Source: Clostridia bacterium (lineage in GTDB: Bacteria > Bacillota > Clostridia > Oscillospirales > Acutalibacteraceae). Taken from it: 64,000 bases of DNA. Made by a program: the position numbers and the translations under genes. Of the stretch, positions 18,862 through 27,396 are shown piece by piece. Position 1 is the stretch's first letter. Each line of letters begins with the position of its first letter. The notes below the pieces were generated by a model. That model worked only from the letters and a program-made list of their open reading frames with translations, made no database searches and was not told the DNA's origin. Location of the stretch: contig JAFQJH010000002.1 in NCBI GenBank assembly GCA_017415025.1, forward strand, positions 62,001-126,000, written 5' to 3'.

Positions 18862-18897
18862 TGCACATATATTAGCACAGTATGCATAAATATGCAA
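18862..18897 (-). promoter_or_regulatory. argG promoter with ARG-box-like palindromes
   Basis: Minus strand: -35 TTGCAT (18892-18897), a 17-base spacer, extended -10 TGC-TAATAT (18869-18874 for the hexamer). The perfect palindrome TGCATA-AA-TATGCA (18883-18896) overlaps the -35 and spacer. A weaker TGC-N10-GCA (18862-18877) covers the -10, centred 20 bases away. Both resemble the ArgR box pattern TGnATnnnnATnCA, so repression by arginine-bound ArgR is plausible. Confidence 0.6.
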
Positions 18898-19133
18898 CAG
18901 AAAATTCATAAAAAATCACTTTTTGTAAACCTGCACAACGCACCGTCAAAAGATGAAAATAATCTATGCAAAATTACAAGTTCACATAAATATAACACTT
19001 TTTTCGCCCAATTTCAACTGTTTCGGGCAAATTTAATGTAATTATTTTTGATATGTTTTTCGGGGTGAACGGCGGGATGAATAATATTCATAAATAGTGA
19101 ATATTTCGTGATTTTTTGAATATTTTTGCAAAA
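18898..19133. other. AT-rich spacer upstream of argG with TGAAT/ATTCA motifs
   Basis: No credible gene. It contains AATATTCA-N7-TGAATATT (19083-19105), TGAATAATATTCA (19078-19090) and TTGAAT...ATTCAA (19116-19138). These half-sites resemble ArgR boxes, but the region is very AT-rich, so chance is a real alternative. Confidence 0.35.
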
Positions 19134-19164
19134 TTCAAGCCGCAGCGATATGCCACGGCTTGAA
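19134..19164 (-). terminator. Terminator of the beta-helix gene
   Basis: TTCAAGCCG (19134-19142) and CGGCTTGAA (19156-19164) form a 9-bp stem just after the beta-helix stop codon at 19173; on the minus strand TTTTG follows. Confidence 0.65.
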
Positions 19165-19172
19165 ATAAGAAT

Positions 19173-21314
19173 TTAATTAAATTTTGTCAACGTTCCTGCG
19201 TTATAGCTGAAGGGCTTGAATCCGATTTCAAGTGCGGGAGAATTTTCCGCAAGTGTGAAATCGCGGTTAGCGGCATCCTTGAAAAGAGGATCCTTGAACA
19301 CAGCGTTGTTGTAATAGCCTCTCGCCTTTACAATCACGAGTGAATCTCTGTCAAAAAGCTTTGTAGTATGACCCGAGAGAACTCTTCCGCCGCGGTCATA
19401 GTCCCAATAGAGATTGCTGTCATCAACAAACCAATCGCTTTCCGTATCAAAAGCATACATTGTTGCATTGTCCGTAACAAAAATGTTGTTTGTAGCAGTA
19501 AGCGAATTATGCTCCTCGTTCTTTGTGATGATGAATGCACCCTCTCCGCCGAAAGCGAAGATATTGTTGCGGATAATATTGTCTCTGCCGTAATGCTGGT
19601 GGAAGGTCTCCGAAGAACAATCATAAACAAGGTTGTTTTCAACAAGCATTCCGCTTGAACCCTCATCGAGGTAAATACCCCATCCGCCGTAGCCGTAAGC
19701 ACCCTCGTCACAGCCGACGTTATAAATCACGTTGCCCGAAATAACGGTCTCGGGTTGAACGCCGAGCGTATAGATGCCGCCCATATCCGAAAGCCAGCCG
19801 TTGCCGATGTTGTAAATAAGGTTGTTGCTGATGTTGATTTTATTTGTCGGATGCTCTGCATAGCCCCAGCTCCAGCCGACAGAAATACCTGTATACCAGC
19901 CGTCGTGAACTTCGTTATTCACAAGGTCGCAATCATAAGCATGGGTCAGAAGAATACCGATAGCGTTGCTGAAAATTCTGCCGTAATAGCTGATATGACA
20001 GTCCCTTACATTGATGTTTCTTGTTGTTGCGGGAATAACTAAATCACCGTGGATAAATACCGCATTTGCACCGATTTCGTTGAACATACAGCTTGTGATA
20101 TCACAATTCTGCGCACCCTTATCAAACTTTACTGCGGTGTAAGAAATGTTTTCAAAACGGCAGTCCGTGAAATCAATATCCGAGGACGCAATAATGTTTA
20201 TTGCGGCGGGAATTTCATACGCAGCCTGCGGATGGTCAGCACCGTATTTAATATTGCCATACAACGGATGTGACGGGCTGAAGGGATTGCCCGTATGAGT
20301 GCCGTCAATGTATTCCCAATCTGTATTTGCAAAGTCGATGCCTTGGAAAGCGATATTTTCAGCACCGTTAAAATCAAAGAGCTTATCGTTGACACCTGCA
20401 TGAAGAACGGTGTTTTCGGGAGTATCACCCTCCTCGGGGATGTAATAAAGCTTATCCTCCGTGCGGTCAAGATACCATTCACCCGGAAGCGAGAGAGCCT
20501 CCTTGACGTTATGATAAACAAAATTATCGTCCACTCTTACGCGCATGGCAGTAGGCTTTGTTGTTTCAATTCTGCCTGTTGATGCATCAACGGAATGTAC
20601 AGGAAGATGCTCATCACACCAGAAGTGCATTATCTGAACCTCAACGTCGCTTGCATTCGCAAAGTCAAGAATCTGATCCTTATGTGCATAAAATGCAACC
20701 GAGAAAGTAAAGAAGTCAGGTGCGTGAGAGCCGGCAACCGCTTCACTTTCGCTCGGATCTGCTATTTTGAACGTACCCTCTTTGGGGTATGTTGAAAGCG
20801 GAAGACGCTTATCGCCCTTGAAAAGCGAGCGGAAATAATCCTCATCGGAGTTGACCTCAACGTCAGTCACAAACGCATTAACGCCGTTGATTGTTGTCTC
20901 GGTCCAACCTGTGATTGCTTTTGAACCCGAGAAAGATACCTTTTCATCGGGATAAGAGCGGTAAAGAACATTGCTTCTGTCGTCAGAAGTAAATTCGACT
21001 GTTTCATTGATTATATATGTACCCTCTCTGAACCATACGGTGATAAGCTCATCCGTCTCGGAGACTTTAAGGATTTCCTTTGCTTTTTCAAGAGTTTTCA
21101 GCGGTGCTTCGGGAGTACCCGGATTACCGTCATCGCCGTCAGTGGCAACCACGAGATCGTGCTCACCCATTACAAATTCGCCCTCGTCAAATTCGGTCTG
21201 CACCATAGGAGCGTCAGGCTCACCGAAGGTGCCCTCACCCGTCAGTCTGCCGGGAAAAAGAGCAATATTCAACCAGGTAAATATCGCCATAAAGAATGCA
21301 ATTATTTTTGTCAT
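19173..21314 (-). CDS. Secreted right-handed beta-helix protein, possibly GH141-like
   Basis: A 713-residue protein with an N-terminal hydrophobic signal (about 1-25). The opening block VVATDGDDGNPGTPEAPLKT is the usual start of parallel beta-helix carbohydrate-active proteins. An insert about 150-300 (FRSLFKGDKRLPLSTYPKEG, WYLDRTEDKLYYIPEEG) is followed by many beta-helix coils with repeated N/D-xxI/V patterns (about 310-640, such as NNEVHDGWYTGISVGW and NVIYNVGCDEGAYGYG). The arrangement resembles GH141-type glycosidases or polysaccharide lyase-like proteins; the enzymatic class is not certain. No dockerin or anchor is visible. Probably acts on plant or mucin glycans. Confidence 0.8.
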   Translation of the reverse strand: MTKIIAFFMAIFTWLNIALFPGRLTGEGTFGEPDAPMVQTEFDEGEFVMGEHDLVVATDGDDGNPGTPEAPLKTLEKAKEILKVSETDELITVWFREGTYIINETVEFTSDDRSNVLYRSYPDEKVSFSGSKAITGWTETTINGVNAFVTDVEVNSDEDYFRSLFKGDKRLPLSTYPKEGTFKIADPSESEAVAGSHAPDFFTFSVAFYAHKDQILDFANASDVEVQIMHFWCDEHLPVHSVDASTGRIETTKPTAMRVRVDDNFVYHNVKEALSLPGEWYLDRTEDKLYYIPEEGDTPENTVLHAGVNDKLFDFNGAENIAFQGIDFANTDWEYIDGTHTGNPFSPSHPLYGNIKYGADHPQAAYEIPAAINIIASSDIDFTDCRFENISYTAVKFDKGAQNCDITSCMFNEIGANAVFIHGDLVIPATTRNINVRDCHISYYGRIFSNAIGILLTHAYDCDLVNNEVHDGWYTGISVGWSWGYAEHPTNKINISNNLIYNIGNGWLSDMGGIYTLGVQPETVISGNVIYNVGCDEGAYGYGGWGIYLDEGSSGMLVENNLVYDCSSETFHQHYGRDNIIRNNIFAFGGEGAFIITKNEEHNSLTATNNIFVTDNATMYAFDTESDWFVDDSNLYWDYDRGGRVLSGHTTKLFDRDSLVIVKARGYYNNAVFKDPLFKDAANRDFTLAENSPALEIGFKPFSYNAGTLTKFN

Positions 21315-21506
21315 AAAACTACCTCGATTCTTTAGAGTTTTGTTTCAAAAGCATCTGCAATTAATTGCTGTTATTTTATTTTACAATACAACGGTAAAAT
21401 TTGCAAGAAGGTATATTTTAATTTGTCGGGGAGTAAAAATTGCACAAACAAACTTTGTACGTGTAGGGATAGGCCTCCCGGACCATCCGTGGATTCTGCT
21501 TTTTTC

Positions 21507-21740
21507 AGGACGGTCGAGGACGCCCGTCCCTACGCGCTCAACCGTAATTCTTGCCTTGCCCTCCTTGCCTAAAGGAGGGTGGCGCGGCGTAGCCGTGACG
21601 GGAGGATTTTATAAAAAGCGGCGCAGCCCTTAATGTTTGCAACGCAAACACATCATTTGCGAAGCGAACATCATTCATCATATCCGCATAGCGGATATAT
21701 CATTGCAAAGTCAAAGACTTTGCACGACAAACTCCAACTT
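21507..21740 (+). repeat. Dispersed palindrome-rich intergenic repeat, copy A
   Basis: About 234 bases that are nearly identical to the reverse complement of 29922-30158. It is a chain of small palindromes: GTTTGC-AAC-GCAAAC (21635-21649), ATATCCGC-ATA-GCGGATAT (21680-21698) and GCAAAGTC-AAA-GACTTTGC (21705-21723), plus a GC-rich part with CCTCCTTGCCTAAAGGAGG. No transposase or obvious terminal repeats; a MITE- or REP-like element is likely. Confidence 0.85.
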
Positions 21741-21747
21741 GCCGCAC

Positions 21748-21773
21748 AAAAGCCGCGGAAAACCGCGGCTTTT
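21748..21773 (-). terminator. Terminator of the polytopic membrane protein gene
   Basis: AAAAGCCGCGG, loop AAAA, CCGCGGCTTTT: an 11-bp stem with a T tail on the minus strand just past the stop at 21788. Confidence 0.85.
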
Positions 21774-21787
21774 CAAACTCTTTCCTT

Positions 21788-23218
21788 TTAATCTTTATAG
21801 CTTATTTCTATATTTTCGGGCAGATGATAGTATTCGCAGAACCTTCTTTTAAACTTTTCATTTTCGCCCTCACAATCCAAGGCGTGAACAAAAAAGCCTA
21901 ACTGTGTGTGCTCAAGCTCAATATTGCTGTTTCCTCTTACAACCTCCGAACGGATGAAGGAAATCTTGTTGCTGTTGGCTGTAAAAACCGTAGAATAACA
22001 CACCAAATCAAAAGCAAGCATAACCGTGAGAAGTGCTTTTACGGGCTTTACCCGATGAACACGTAACGGTACCTCATACTCATCCAGAAGCTCCTTCACA
22101 ATCATCAGCAAAAGAACGTAAACTCCGCTGTAGCACCGCGCCCCCGTAGGGTTGACGAATAAAAGCGGTACAGTCAGCACAGTTATCATAACGCAATAAA
22201 ACGAAATACGGATTTTTGACCGTTTGCTTTTGATATCCTTGACGGTAATTAAGAAAAGTAATGCGAGATAAACCGTAACTATACCTGCAAGCATTGCGAA
22301 AAGACTGTAGGTCTCAACCGCCAACACAGCGGAGCAGAATATCACAACCGACACAGCGGCTAAGCTGAGAATAAATCTCATCAGCTTTCTTCTTCTGCAA
22401 AGAAGAAGGGATAGAACAAAAATCACAAGCATTGCCGGAAAGCAAGCGTTCAGTAAATCCAATGCAACATCACCGAACAGTTTTTTTATAAAATCAAAAG
22501 CAGAATTTCCGTAACCGGTAAGCGACTGATAAGCTCTTTCACCCCTGAAAATTTTCGAATACGCACCATTGGTAAGCATTATGACCATACCGATAACACA
22601 AGCAATCATATAGACAATGCGTTCAGGCTTCAATCTCCTGTCTTTTATGTAATCATAAGCATTCAACGCTACGGAAAAAGCAAGCATTGCAACAGTGAAA
22701 TGCTCCATAAAAAGCTGTCCCGTTATACCGAGAGCAAACAGAAGAACGATACGCACAAAATTCTTTTTTCCCGTCATATCGCTTTTGAATAAAAGAAGAT
22801 AAATATTGAACATACCGATAAACACGGAAAAATAATAGTTGGCAAAGCCTGCCGTCCATACAAAAGCCTGCTTGAATAATGCCGTCGGCACCACAAGCAA
22901 GAATGCAGAAAGATACAAAAACGTTTTGCTGCGGTTGAACGTCAGTTTCTGAATAAGGACTAGAACTGACGTTAACGTCAGGCTTTTTATAAAGGGTAAC
23001 AAAGCGGGTATCCTTGAGAAGCATAGCGCAGATAAATTGCCCATATATCTGCCGTTATAATTCCTGAAGCCATTTTCAAGAAGCGCGGTTCCGTCGCTCG
23101 TTGCCCAGCCTAAATCATCACCCGATGCGGGGAAATAAAACGAAATAATAGTAACTGTCAGAAAAAAGAAGAAGAAAAATTTAAAATAATCGCGACTGAC
23201 TCCTTCGTGTTTTTTCAT
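21788..23218 (-). CDS. Polytopic membrane protein (DUF6056/glycosyltransferase-like)
   Basis: A 476-residue protein with about 11-12 predicted transmembrane helices and few soluble parts. After the first helix it has FPASGDDLGWATSDG and NYNGRYMGNLSAL; an acidic motif plus NGRY-GN in the first external loop is typical of DUF6056-type membrane proteins, which look like GT-C glycosyltransferases using lipid-linked sugars. A catalytic role at the outer membrane face is therefore possible but unproven. The soluble tail (about 425-476) is not recognised. It follows the histidine kinase gene after 12 bases on the same strand and may be cotranscribed with it. Confidence 0.65.
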   Translation of the reverse strand: MKKHEGVSRDYFKFFFFFFLTVTIISFYFPASGDDLGWATSDGTALLENGFRNYNGRYMGNLSALCFSRIPALLPFIKSLTLTSVLVLIQKLTFNRSKTFLYLSAFLLVVPTALFKQAFVWTAGFANYYFSVFIGMFNIYLLLFKSDMTGKKNFVRIVLLFALGITGQLFMEHFTVAMLAFSVALNAYDYIKDRRLKPERIVYMIACVIGMVIMLTNGAYSKIFRGERAYQSLTGYGNSAFDFIKKLFGDVALDLLNACFPAMLVIFVLSLLLCRRRKLMRFILSLAAVSVVIFCSAVLAVETYSLFAMLAGIVTVYLALLFLITVKDIKSKRSKIRISFYCVMITVLTVPLLFVNPTGARCYSGVYVLLLMIVKELLDEYEVPLRVHRVKPVKALLTVMLAFDLVCYSTVFTANSNKISFIRSEVVRGNSNIELEHTQLGFFVHALDCEGENEKFKRRFCEYYHLPENIEISYKD

Positions 23219-23230
23219 TTTCAGCCCCCA

Positions 23231-25606
23231 TTACCTCGGCAATTTTACTGTTGCCTTGAAGAGGTCGCCGTCGATTGAGATTATCAGCTCACCGTCGTTG
23301 AGAGCACAAAGGTCCTTGGCGATTGAAAGGCCGAGTCCGTTGCCGTCGCGGTTACGCGATGCATCGCCCCTGACGAAGCGTTCCGTCAGCTCCTCGGCGC
23401 TGATGTTAAGCGGCTCGCTTGAAATATTCTTGATTTCAAAATAACCGTAGCCGCCCTGCGAGTAAACGCTCGCGTAAACTCTTGAGTGAGGTGCGGAATA
23501 CTTACAGACGTTCGACAGCAGATTTTCGATAACCCTGTAAATCTTTGTGCCGTCAGCGGTGACGATAACCTTTTGCTCGGGCTCGTTGAAAATGAGCGAC
23601 AAGCCGTGCTTTTCGAGCTCTGAATTTTCTTCAACTATCGCCTGTGTTGCAAGCTCGTTGAGATTGAGCTTCGTCTTGTTTATCGCAACATTTCCGCTTG
23701 AAACCTTGGATGCTTCGATAAGGTCTTCTATAAGGCGCTTGAGCTTGATTGACTTTTCGTCGATAACGCCCATATATTCGAGCGCCTTTTCATCACTGAT
23801 ATCGCATTGCTTTAAAAGGTCAATATAATTGATAACCGACGTCAGCGGGGTTTTAAGGTCGTGCGAAACGTTGGTTATAAGCTCTGTTTTCGTCCGCTCG
23901 TCCTTGACCGCCTTTATAACAGCCTTCTGCAGCTCGCTGTTTGTTTCGTCATAGGCTCTGACAAGGGGCATAAGGCTTTCGGGAATTTCGTTCGGATTCA
24001 TATCGAACGGCTCATGCTTATCCGCCTTATCAATAATCGTATCAAGTGCACGCATATATTTAAACAGTCGGTAAAGCGAGTAGGCATCAAAGAGCAAACC
24101 GACTGCCAAAACAATAAGTGCTACCACGCTCCACGCCGCTTCATTGTACCAACCGCTCATAAACGCGCACCAGCAACAAATACCAAAGCCGATTATGTTG
24201 ACAGCCACGAATACCGTTACAAGCTTTGCAACGCCCTTGTTGAGCTTCTGCGGCTTGAAGATGATTGTTTTAAACCATTTTTTTACAGCTTTTTTTACCT
24301 TTCGCAAGAAGCTTACGACTCCCCTGACGACAAGCTTCAGCAGTTTAAAAGCTGCAGCTATGATGAAAAAAATCAGCGTGTATCTGAATATCGGACTCTT
24401 GGTTTTGATTCGTCTTGCAAAGGATGTCAGAAGCTCCGCAAGAATAAGCACAAACACGGCGACGACCGCTGAAATCACAATCATAAACAGCTCGGAATGT
24501 GCAACAATTTCTTCAACAAAGAAGTCCGCTTCATAATCCCATAAAATCTGCTCATGCCTTAAATAAGCAAGACCTACTGCGGCAAAGCCGACCCAGAAAT
24601 CCGCAAAAACGGAAAGTGCAAGATGCAGGTCGCACGGAATTTTATCAATAAATGCAAGGCTTAATTCACCGCTCTTATGCCCTGCAAGGCTGACACTCAG
24701 ACACAAGAACAGCACCACTCCGACAAAGGAAGCAATCAGCTTTGCAACCAACGCTGTGTAGTCGAGAGAGTTGGTTGTATTGATCATATTGTTAAGAGCA
24801 AAAAACTTATCGTTGCCCGTAAAGCTCGGGTTTATGGAATAGTAAACGTTCGTTGACGTTGTGAAATAATGTGAGGGAACCACCTCGGGGAATGCTGACT
24901 TTCCGATATTTTCGCTGTACGTCGTTTTTCCGTTTTCAACAAAAATATACTCGCTGAAAGCCTCGTTAACAACGCTTTCCTTGCTGTCAACATTTGAAAT
25001 AACCGTGCCGTCCGATGCCACGGCATAGTAGCGGACGTTACGAAGCTCCTCGAGTGACTGCTCGTCAACACGTCCTACAAAGCTGTTGTAAAAGTTTGCC
25101 GTAAAATCTCCCTCTACCTGTGAGGTAATCTGCTTTACGTCATGAGAAAAATCGAGCCATACGGACGTATCGGAATAATCACCCCTATACGAAAAATTCT
25201 TGCCCGAATAGTACTCAATCTGAGTAAAGCCCTCGTAGTCATCCTCGTAATAGTACTCGATTTTGCCGCCGTTCGCCTTCCAGATTTCCTGCTCCTTGAC
25301 AAACTGCGCAACTATACTGTCAACACACTTTTTCTTCTCCGCTTCAAAGCGTGCGATGTTCTGATTCCTCTGTGACAGCTCAATTATCCTACTGATATCC
25401 TGCCTGACGTAATTGACAAACGACGTTGTGTCATAAACCGTGACCTTTTCGTCCACCTTGAGATTACCGTTCGTGATAATAAAGCGGTAAAACAACGGCA
25501 TAAAGCTCAGCACGCACGAAACGGCGCACACGCACGCAAGCAAAATGCACACAAGCTTCGTAAACCAACTGTACTTAAAGTTTTTCCACCTTGTATCCAA
25601 GACCAT
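23231..25606 (-). CDS. Sensor histidine kinase with large external and multi-helix membrane region
   Basis: A 791-residue kinase. One N-terminal helix (about 16-37), an extracellular region (about 40-280), then about six helices (280-515), a linker, and the kinase core: phosphoacceptor His582 in NVSHDLKTPLTS, N-box NLLSNVCKYS (about 695-704), G-box DGNGLGLSIAK (about 754-764). A lone ATP-binding F-box-like ERFVRGD is also present. AAGGTGG lies three bases before the ATG, and the gene overlaps its response regulator by 32 bases. The ligand is unknown; the complex membrane part suggests sensing of envelope or membrane state. Confidence 0.9.
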   Translation of the reverse strand: MVLDTRWKNFKYSWFTKLVCILLACVCAVSCVLSFMPLFYRFIITNGNLKVDEKVTVYDTTSFVNYVRQDISRIIELSQRNQNIARFEAEKKKCVDSIVAQFVKEQEIWKANGGKIEYYYEDDYEGFTQIEYYSGKNFSYRGDYSDTSVWLDFSHDVKQITSQVEGDFTANFYNSFVGRVDEQSLEELRNVRYYAVASDGTVISNVDSKESVVNEAFSEYIFVENGKTTYSENIGKSAFPEVVPSHYFTTSTNVYYSINPSFTGNDKFFALNNMINTTNSLDYTALVAKLIASFVGVVLFLCLSVSLAGHKSGELSLAFIDKIPCDLHLALSVFADFWVGFAAVGLAYLRHEQILWDYEADFFVEEIVAHSELFMIVISAVVAVFVLILAELLTSFARRIKTKSPIFRYTLIFFIIAAAFKLLKLVVRGVVSFLRKVKKAVKKWFKTIIFKPQKLNKGVAKLVTVFVAVNIIGFGICCWCAFMSGWYNEAAWSVVALIVLAVGLLFDAYSLYRLFKYMRALDTIIDKADKHEPFDMNPNEIPESLMPLVRAYDETNSELQKAVIKAVKDERTKTELITNVSHDLKTPLTSVINYIDLLKQCDISDEKALEYMGVIDEKSIKLKRLIEDLIEASKVSSGNVAINKTKLNLNELATQAIVEENSELEKHGLSLIFNEPEQKVIVTADGTKIYRVIENLLSNVCKYSAPHSRVYASVYSQGGYGYFEIKNISSEPLNISAEELTERFVRGDASRNRDGNGLGLSIAKDLCALNDGELIISIDGDLFKATVKLPR

Positions 25607-26264
25607 ACACCACCTTAATATATTTCGGGTCTTTCGGATTTATTTCAATCTTTTCTCTTATGTTTTTGATGTGTACGGTTACGGTTTTTTCCGTTCCGAA
25701 GGAGGGCTCGTTCCAGACAGCCTCGTAAATCTGCGACGAAGAAAGCACCTTGCCCATATTTTTGCAAAGGTATTCGAGAATAAGATATTCCCTTGCCGTG
25801 AGCTTGATTTCCTGTCCGTCAACACTGACGGACTTTGCATCCGTGTCAACAACAAGGCCACCGCAGACAAGCTGTGAGCTTTTCCTTTCGAAGGATGAAA
25901 AGGTGACATAGCGTCTTATCTGCGACTTGACTCTTGCCACCAGCTCGAGCGGATTGAACGGCTTTGTAACATAGTCGTCCGCGCCGAAGCCGAGACCTGC
26001 AATTTTATCCGTATCCTCACTTTTGGCAGAGAGCATTATGACGGGAAAATCAAAGCTTTTACGCAGTCTTAACACCGTCTGAAGTCCGTCAAGACGCGGC
26101 ATCATAATATCAAGCACCATACAGTGAATTTCGTTTTTCATCACAAGGTCAAGTGCCTCCTCGCCGTCGTGTGCCTTGATTACGTTAAAGCCCTCCTGTG
26201 AAAGATATATCTCTATCGAATTGACGATAGCCTCATCGTCATCACAAACAAGAACTGTTTTCAT
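25575..26264 (-). CDS. OmpR/PhoB-family response regulator
   Basis: 229 residues from the ATG at 26264 (GGGGTGAT precedes it; an upstream in-frame TTG is less likely). Receiver domain 1-115: acidic pocket DDDE (8-11), phosphoacceptor Asp52 (VLDIMMPRLDG), Lys101 (TKPF). Winged-helix DNA-binding domain about 130-229 with LTAREYLILEYLCKN and the typical VTVHIKNIREKI helix. It is the likely partner of the overlapping histidine kinase gene. Target genes are unknown. Confidence 0.93.
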   Translation of the reverse strand: MKTVLVCDDDEAIVNSIEIYLSQEGFNVIKAHDGEEALDLVMKNEIHCMVLDIMMPRLDGLQTVLRLRKSFDFPVIMLSAKSEDTDKIAGLGFGADDYVTKPFNPLELVARVKSQIRRYVTFSSFERKSSQLVCGGLVVDTDAKSVSVDGQEIKLTAREYLILEYLCKNMGKVLSSSQIYEAVWNEPSFGTEKTVTVHIKNIREKIEINPKDPKYIKVVYGLGYKVEKL

Positions 26265-26290
26265 TTCATCACCCCGCAAATAATAAAACC

Positions 26291-26299
26291 ATTATAACA
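26291..26299 (-). promoter_or_regulatory. Extended -10 promoter of the two-component operon
   Basis: Minus strand TGT-TATAAT (hexamer 26291-26296), about 27 bases before the response regulator ATG; the -35 region is weak. Confidence 0.45.
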
Positions 26300-26411
26300 C
26301 ATCAAACAAGATAAGAGAAGAGTCTAATTTCCTTACCCGTTGAACAAATTTAACCAAATCAAAGTAAAAGCAAGGTAACGGAAAAGTAAAGAAAAAGTAA
26401 AAAAGAATAAG

Positions 26412-26440
26412 TGGAAAAACTTTGTTTTTTGTGGTATAAT
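26412..26440 (+). promoter_or_regulatory. Possible promoter of the phosphatase/acetyltransferase-tsaD operon
   Basis: TGGAAA (26412-26417), a 17-base spacer, TATAAT (26435-26440). The -10 is exact, the -35 moderate. Confidence 0.45.
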
Positions 26441-26448
26441 CAAAATAT

Positions 26449-26494
26449 ATCCCTCCGCCGCTTACGCGGTCCCCCTCCCTTTAGGCAATGGAGG
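26449..26494 (+). repeat. Fragment of the dispersed GC-rich repeat module
   Basis: ATCCCTCCGCCGC followed by CCTCCCTTTAGGCAATGGAGG resembles the CCTCC...TTTAGGCAAGGAGGG part of the repeat at 29922-30158. It forms the 5' leader of the phosphatase gene, which argues against upstream start codons there. Confidence 0.55.
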
Positions 26495-26523
26495 CAGATT
26501 TTTCCTTTTGGAGTGAATGCATT

Positions 26524-27396
26524 ATGCTTAATATAACATTTGTCTGCACGGGCAATACCTGCCGAAGTGCAATGGCAGAAGGACTTTTTAAAAAGATACT
26601 TTCCGAGCGCGGTATAACCGACATTTCCTGCCGAAGCTGCGGTCTTGCAGCCTACACGGGCGACAGCGCATCACCGCAGGCTGTTGAGGTCTGTGCCGAG
26701 CGCGGCATTGACCTTTCAACCCACCGTGCAACTATCTTTAACGAATATATTTTTGATGAAACCGATATTATGGTATGTATGACCGAGAGTCACAAGGGCG
26801 CGGTTATGCGCGTGAAGCCGACCTTCAGGGTAATCGTACCCGAGGGCGGTGTTCCCGACCCCTACGGCGGTACGGTAGAAATCTACCGCGACTGTGCGGA
26901 TAAGCTCGAGGCTTTTCTTGAAAAATTTATTGACAGCATTACAATGAATATTGAGCCAATGCAGGAAAAGCACATCAGGGAAATTGCGGAGCTTGAAAGG
27001 GTGTCTTTTTCCGTACCGTGGAGCGAGGACGGACTTCGAAGTGAGCTTACCAACGAAACGGCGCATTTTCTTGTGGCTTCGGCAGAAAGCAAGGTGCTCG
27101 GCTATATCGGAGTTCATGAAATCTGCGGTGAAGCATACATAACAAACGTTGCCGTTTTTCCCGAATACCGCCGTCTCGGTATCGGCGAAACGCTGATTGA
27201 TGCCGCGACTCACGGCGCAAAGCAGAGAAATTGCGATTTTATTTCGCTCGAAGTGAGAATCAGTAACGTTCCGGCTATTGAACTTTACAAAAAAGAGGGT
27301 TATAATATCGTCGGTCAGCGGAAGAATTTCTATTCCAATCCCACCGAGGATGCTTATATAATGACCAGATATTTAAAGGATGTTGAGACTCAATGA
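26524..27396 (+). CDS. YwlE-like protein phosphatase fused to RimI acetyltransferase
   Basis: 290 residues from MLNITFVCTG; GGAG precedes this ATG, and upstream codons lie in repeat DNA. Residues 1-140 are a low-molecular-weight phosphatase: P-loop CTGNTCRS (Cys8, Arg14) and general acid in DPYGG (Asp112). Thr at the fifth P-loop position (Thr12) is the mark of YwlE-type protein-arginine phosphatases; tyrosine phosphatases usually have a bulkier Ile/Leu. Residues 141-290 are a GNAT domain of RimI type: ITNVAVFPEYRRLGIG (acetyl-CoA loop) and ISLEVRISNVPAIELYKKEGY, which N-acetylates ribosomal protein bS18. No ribosome site precedes internal Met141, so the fusion looks real. Its stop overlaps the tsaD start by four bases. 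Confidence 0.9.
   Translation: MLNITFVCTGNTCRSAMAEGLFKKILSERGITDISCRSCGLAAYTGDSASPQAVEVCAERGIDLSTHRATIFNEYIFDETDIMVCMTESHKGAVMRVKPTFRVIVPEGGVPDPYGGTVEIYRDCADKLEAFLEKFIDSITMNIEPMQEKHIREIAELERVSFSVPWSEDGLRSELTNETAHFLVASAESKVLGYIGVHEICGEAYITNVAVFPEYRRLGIGETLIDAATHGAKQRNCDFISLEVRISNVPAIELYKKEGYNIVGQRKNFYSNPTEDAYIMTRYLKDVETQ

Larger units (their letters stand above)
21315..21787. other. Intergenic spacer holding repeat copy A
   Basis: 473 bases without a gene. Besides the repeat at 21507-21740, it holds a GTAGGG-type module (about 21460-21506), and a terminator at 21748. A 71-codon frame through the repeat (from 21637) is not a gene; its first codons recur in the copy at 29922-30158. Confidence 0.7.

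Noticed and set aside
21637-21852. 71-codon frame beginning MQRKHIICEAN
   Set aside because: The same opening residues occur in the frame from 30025; both are translations of the dispersed repeat and lack a ribosome site.
26488-26523. Upstream ATG for the phosphatase/RimI gene
   Set aside because: It lies in the repeat fragment, and adding 12 residues before MLNITFVCTG is unlike the phosphatase family.
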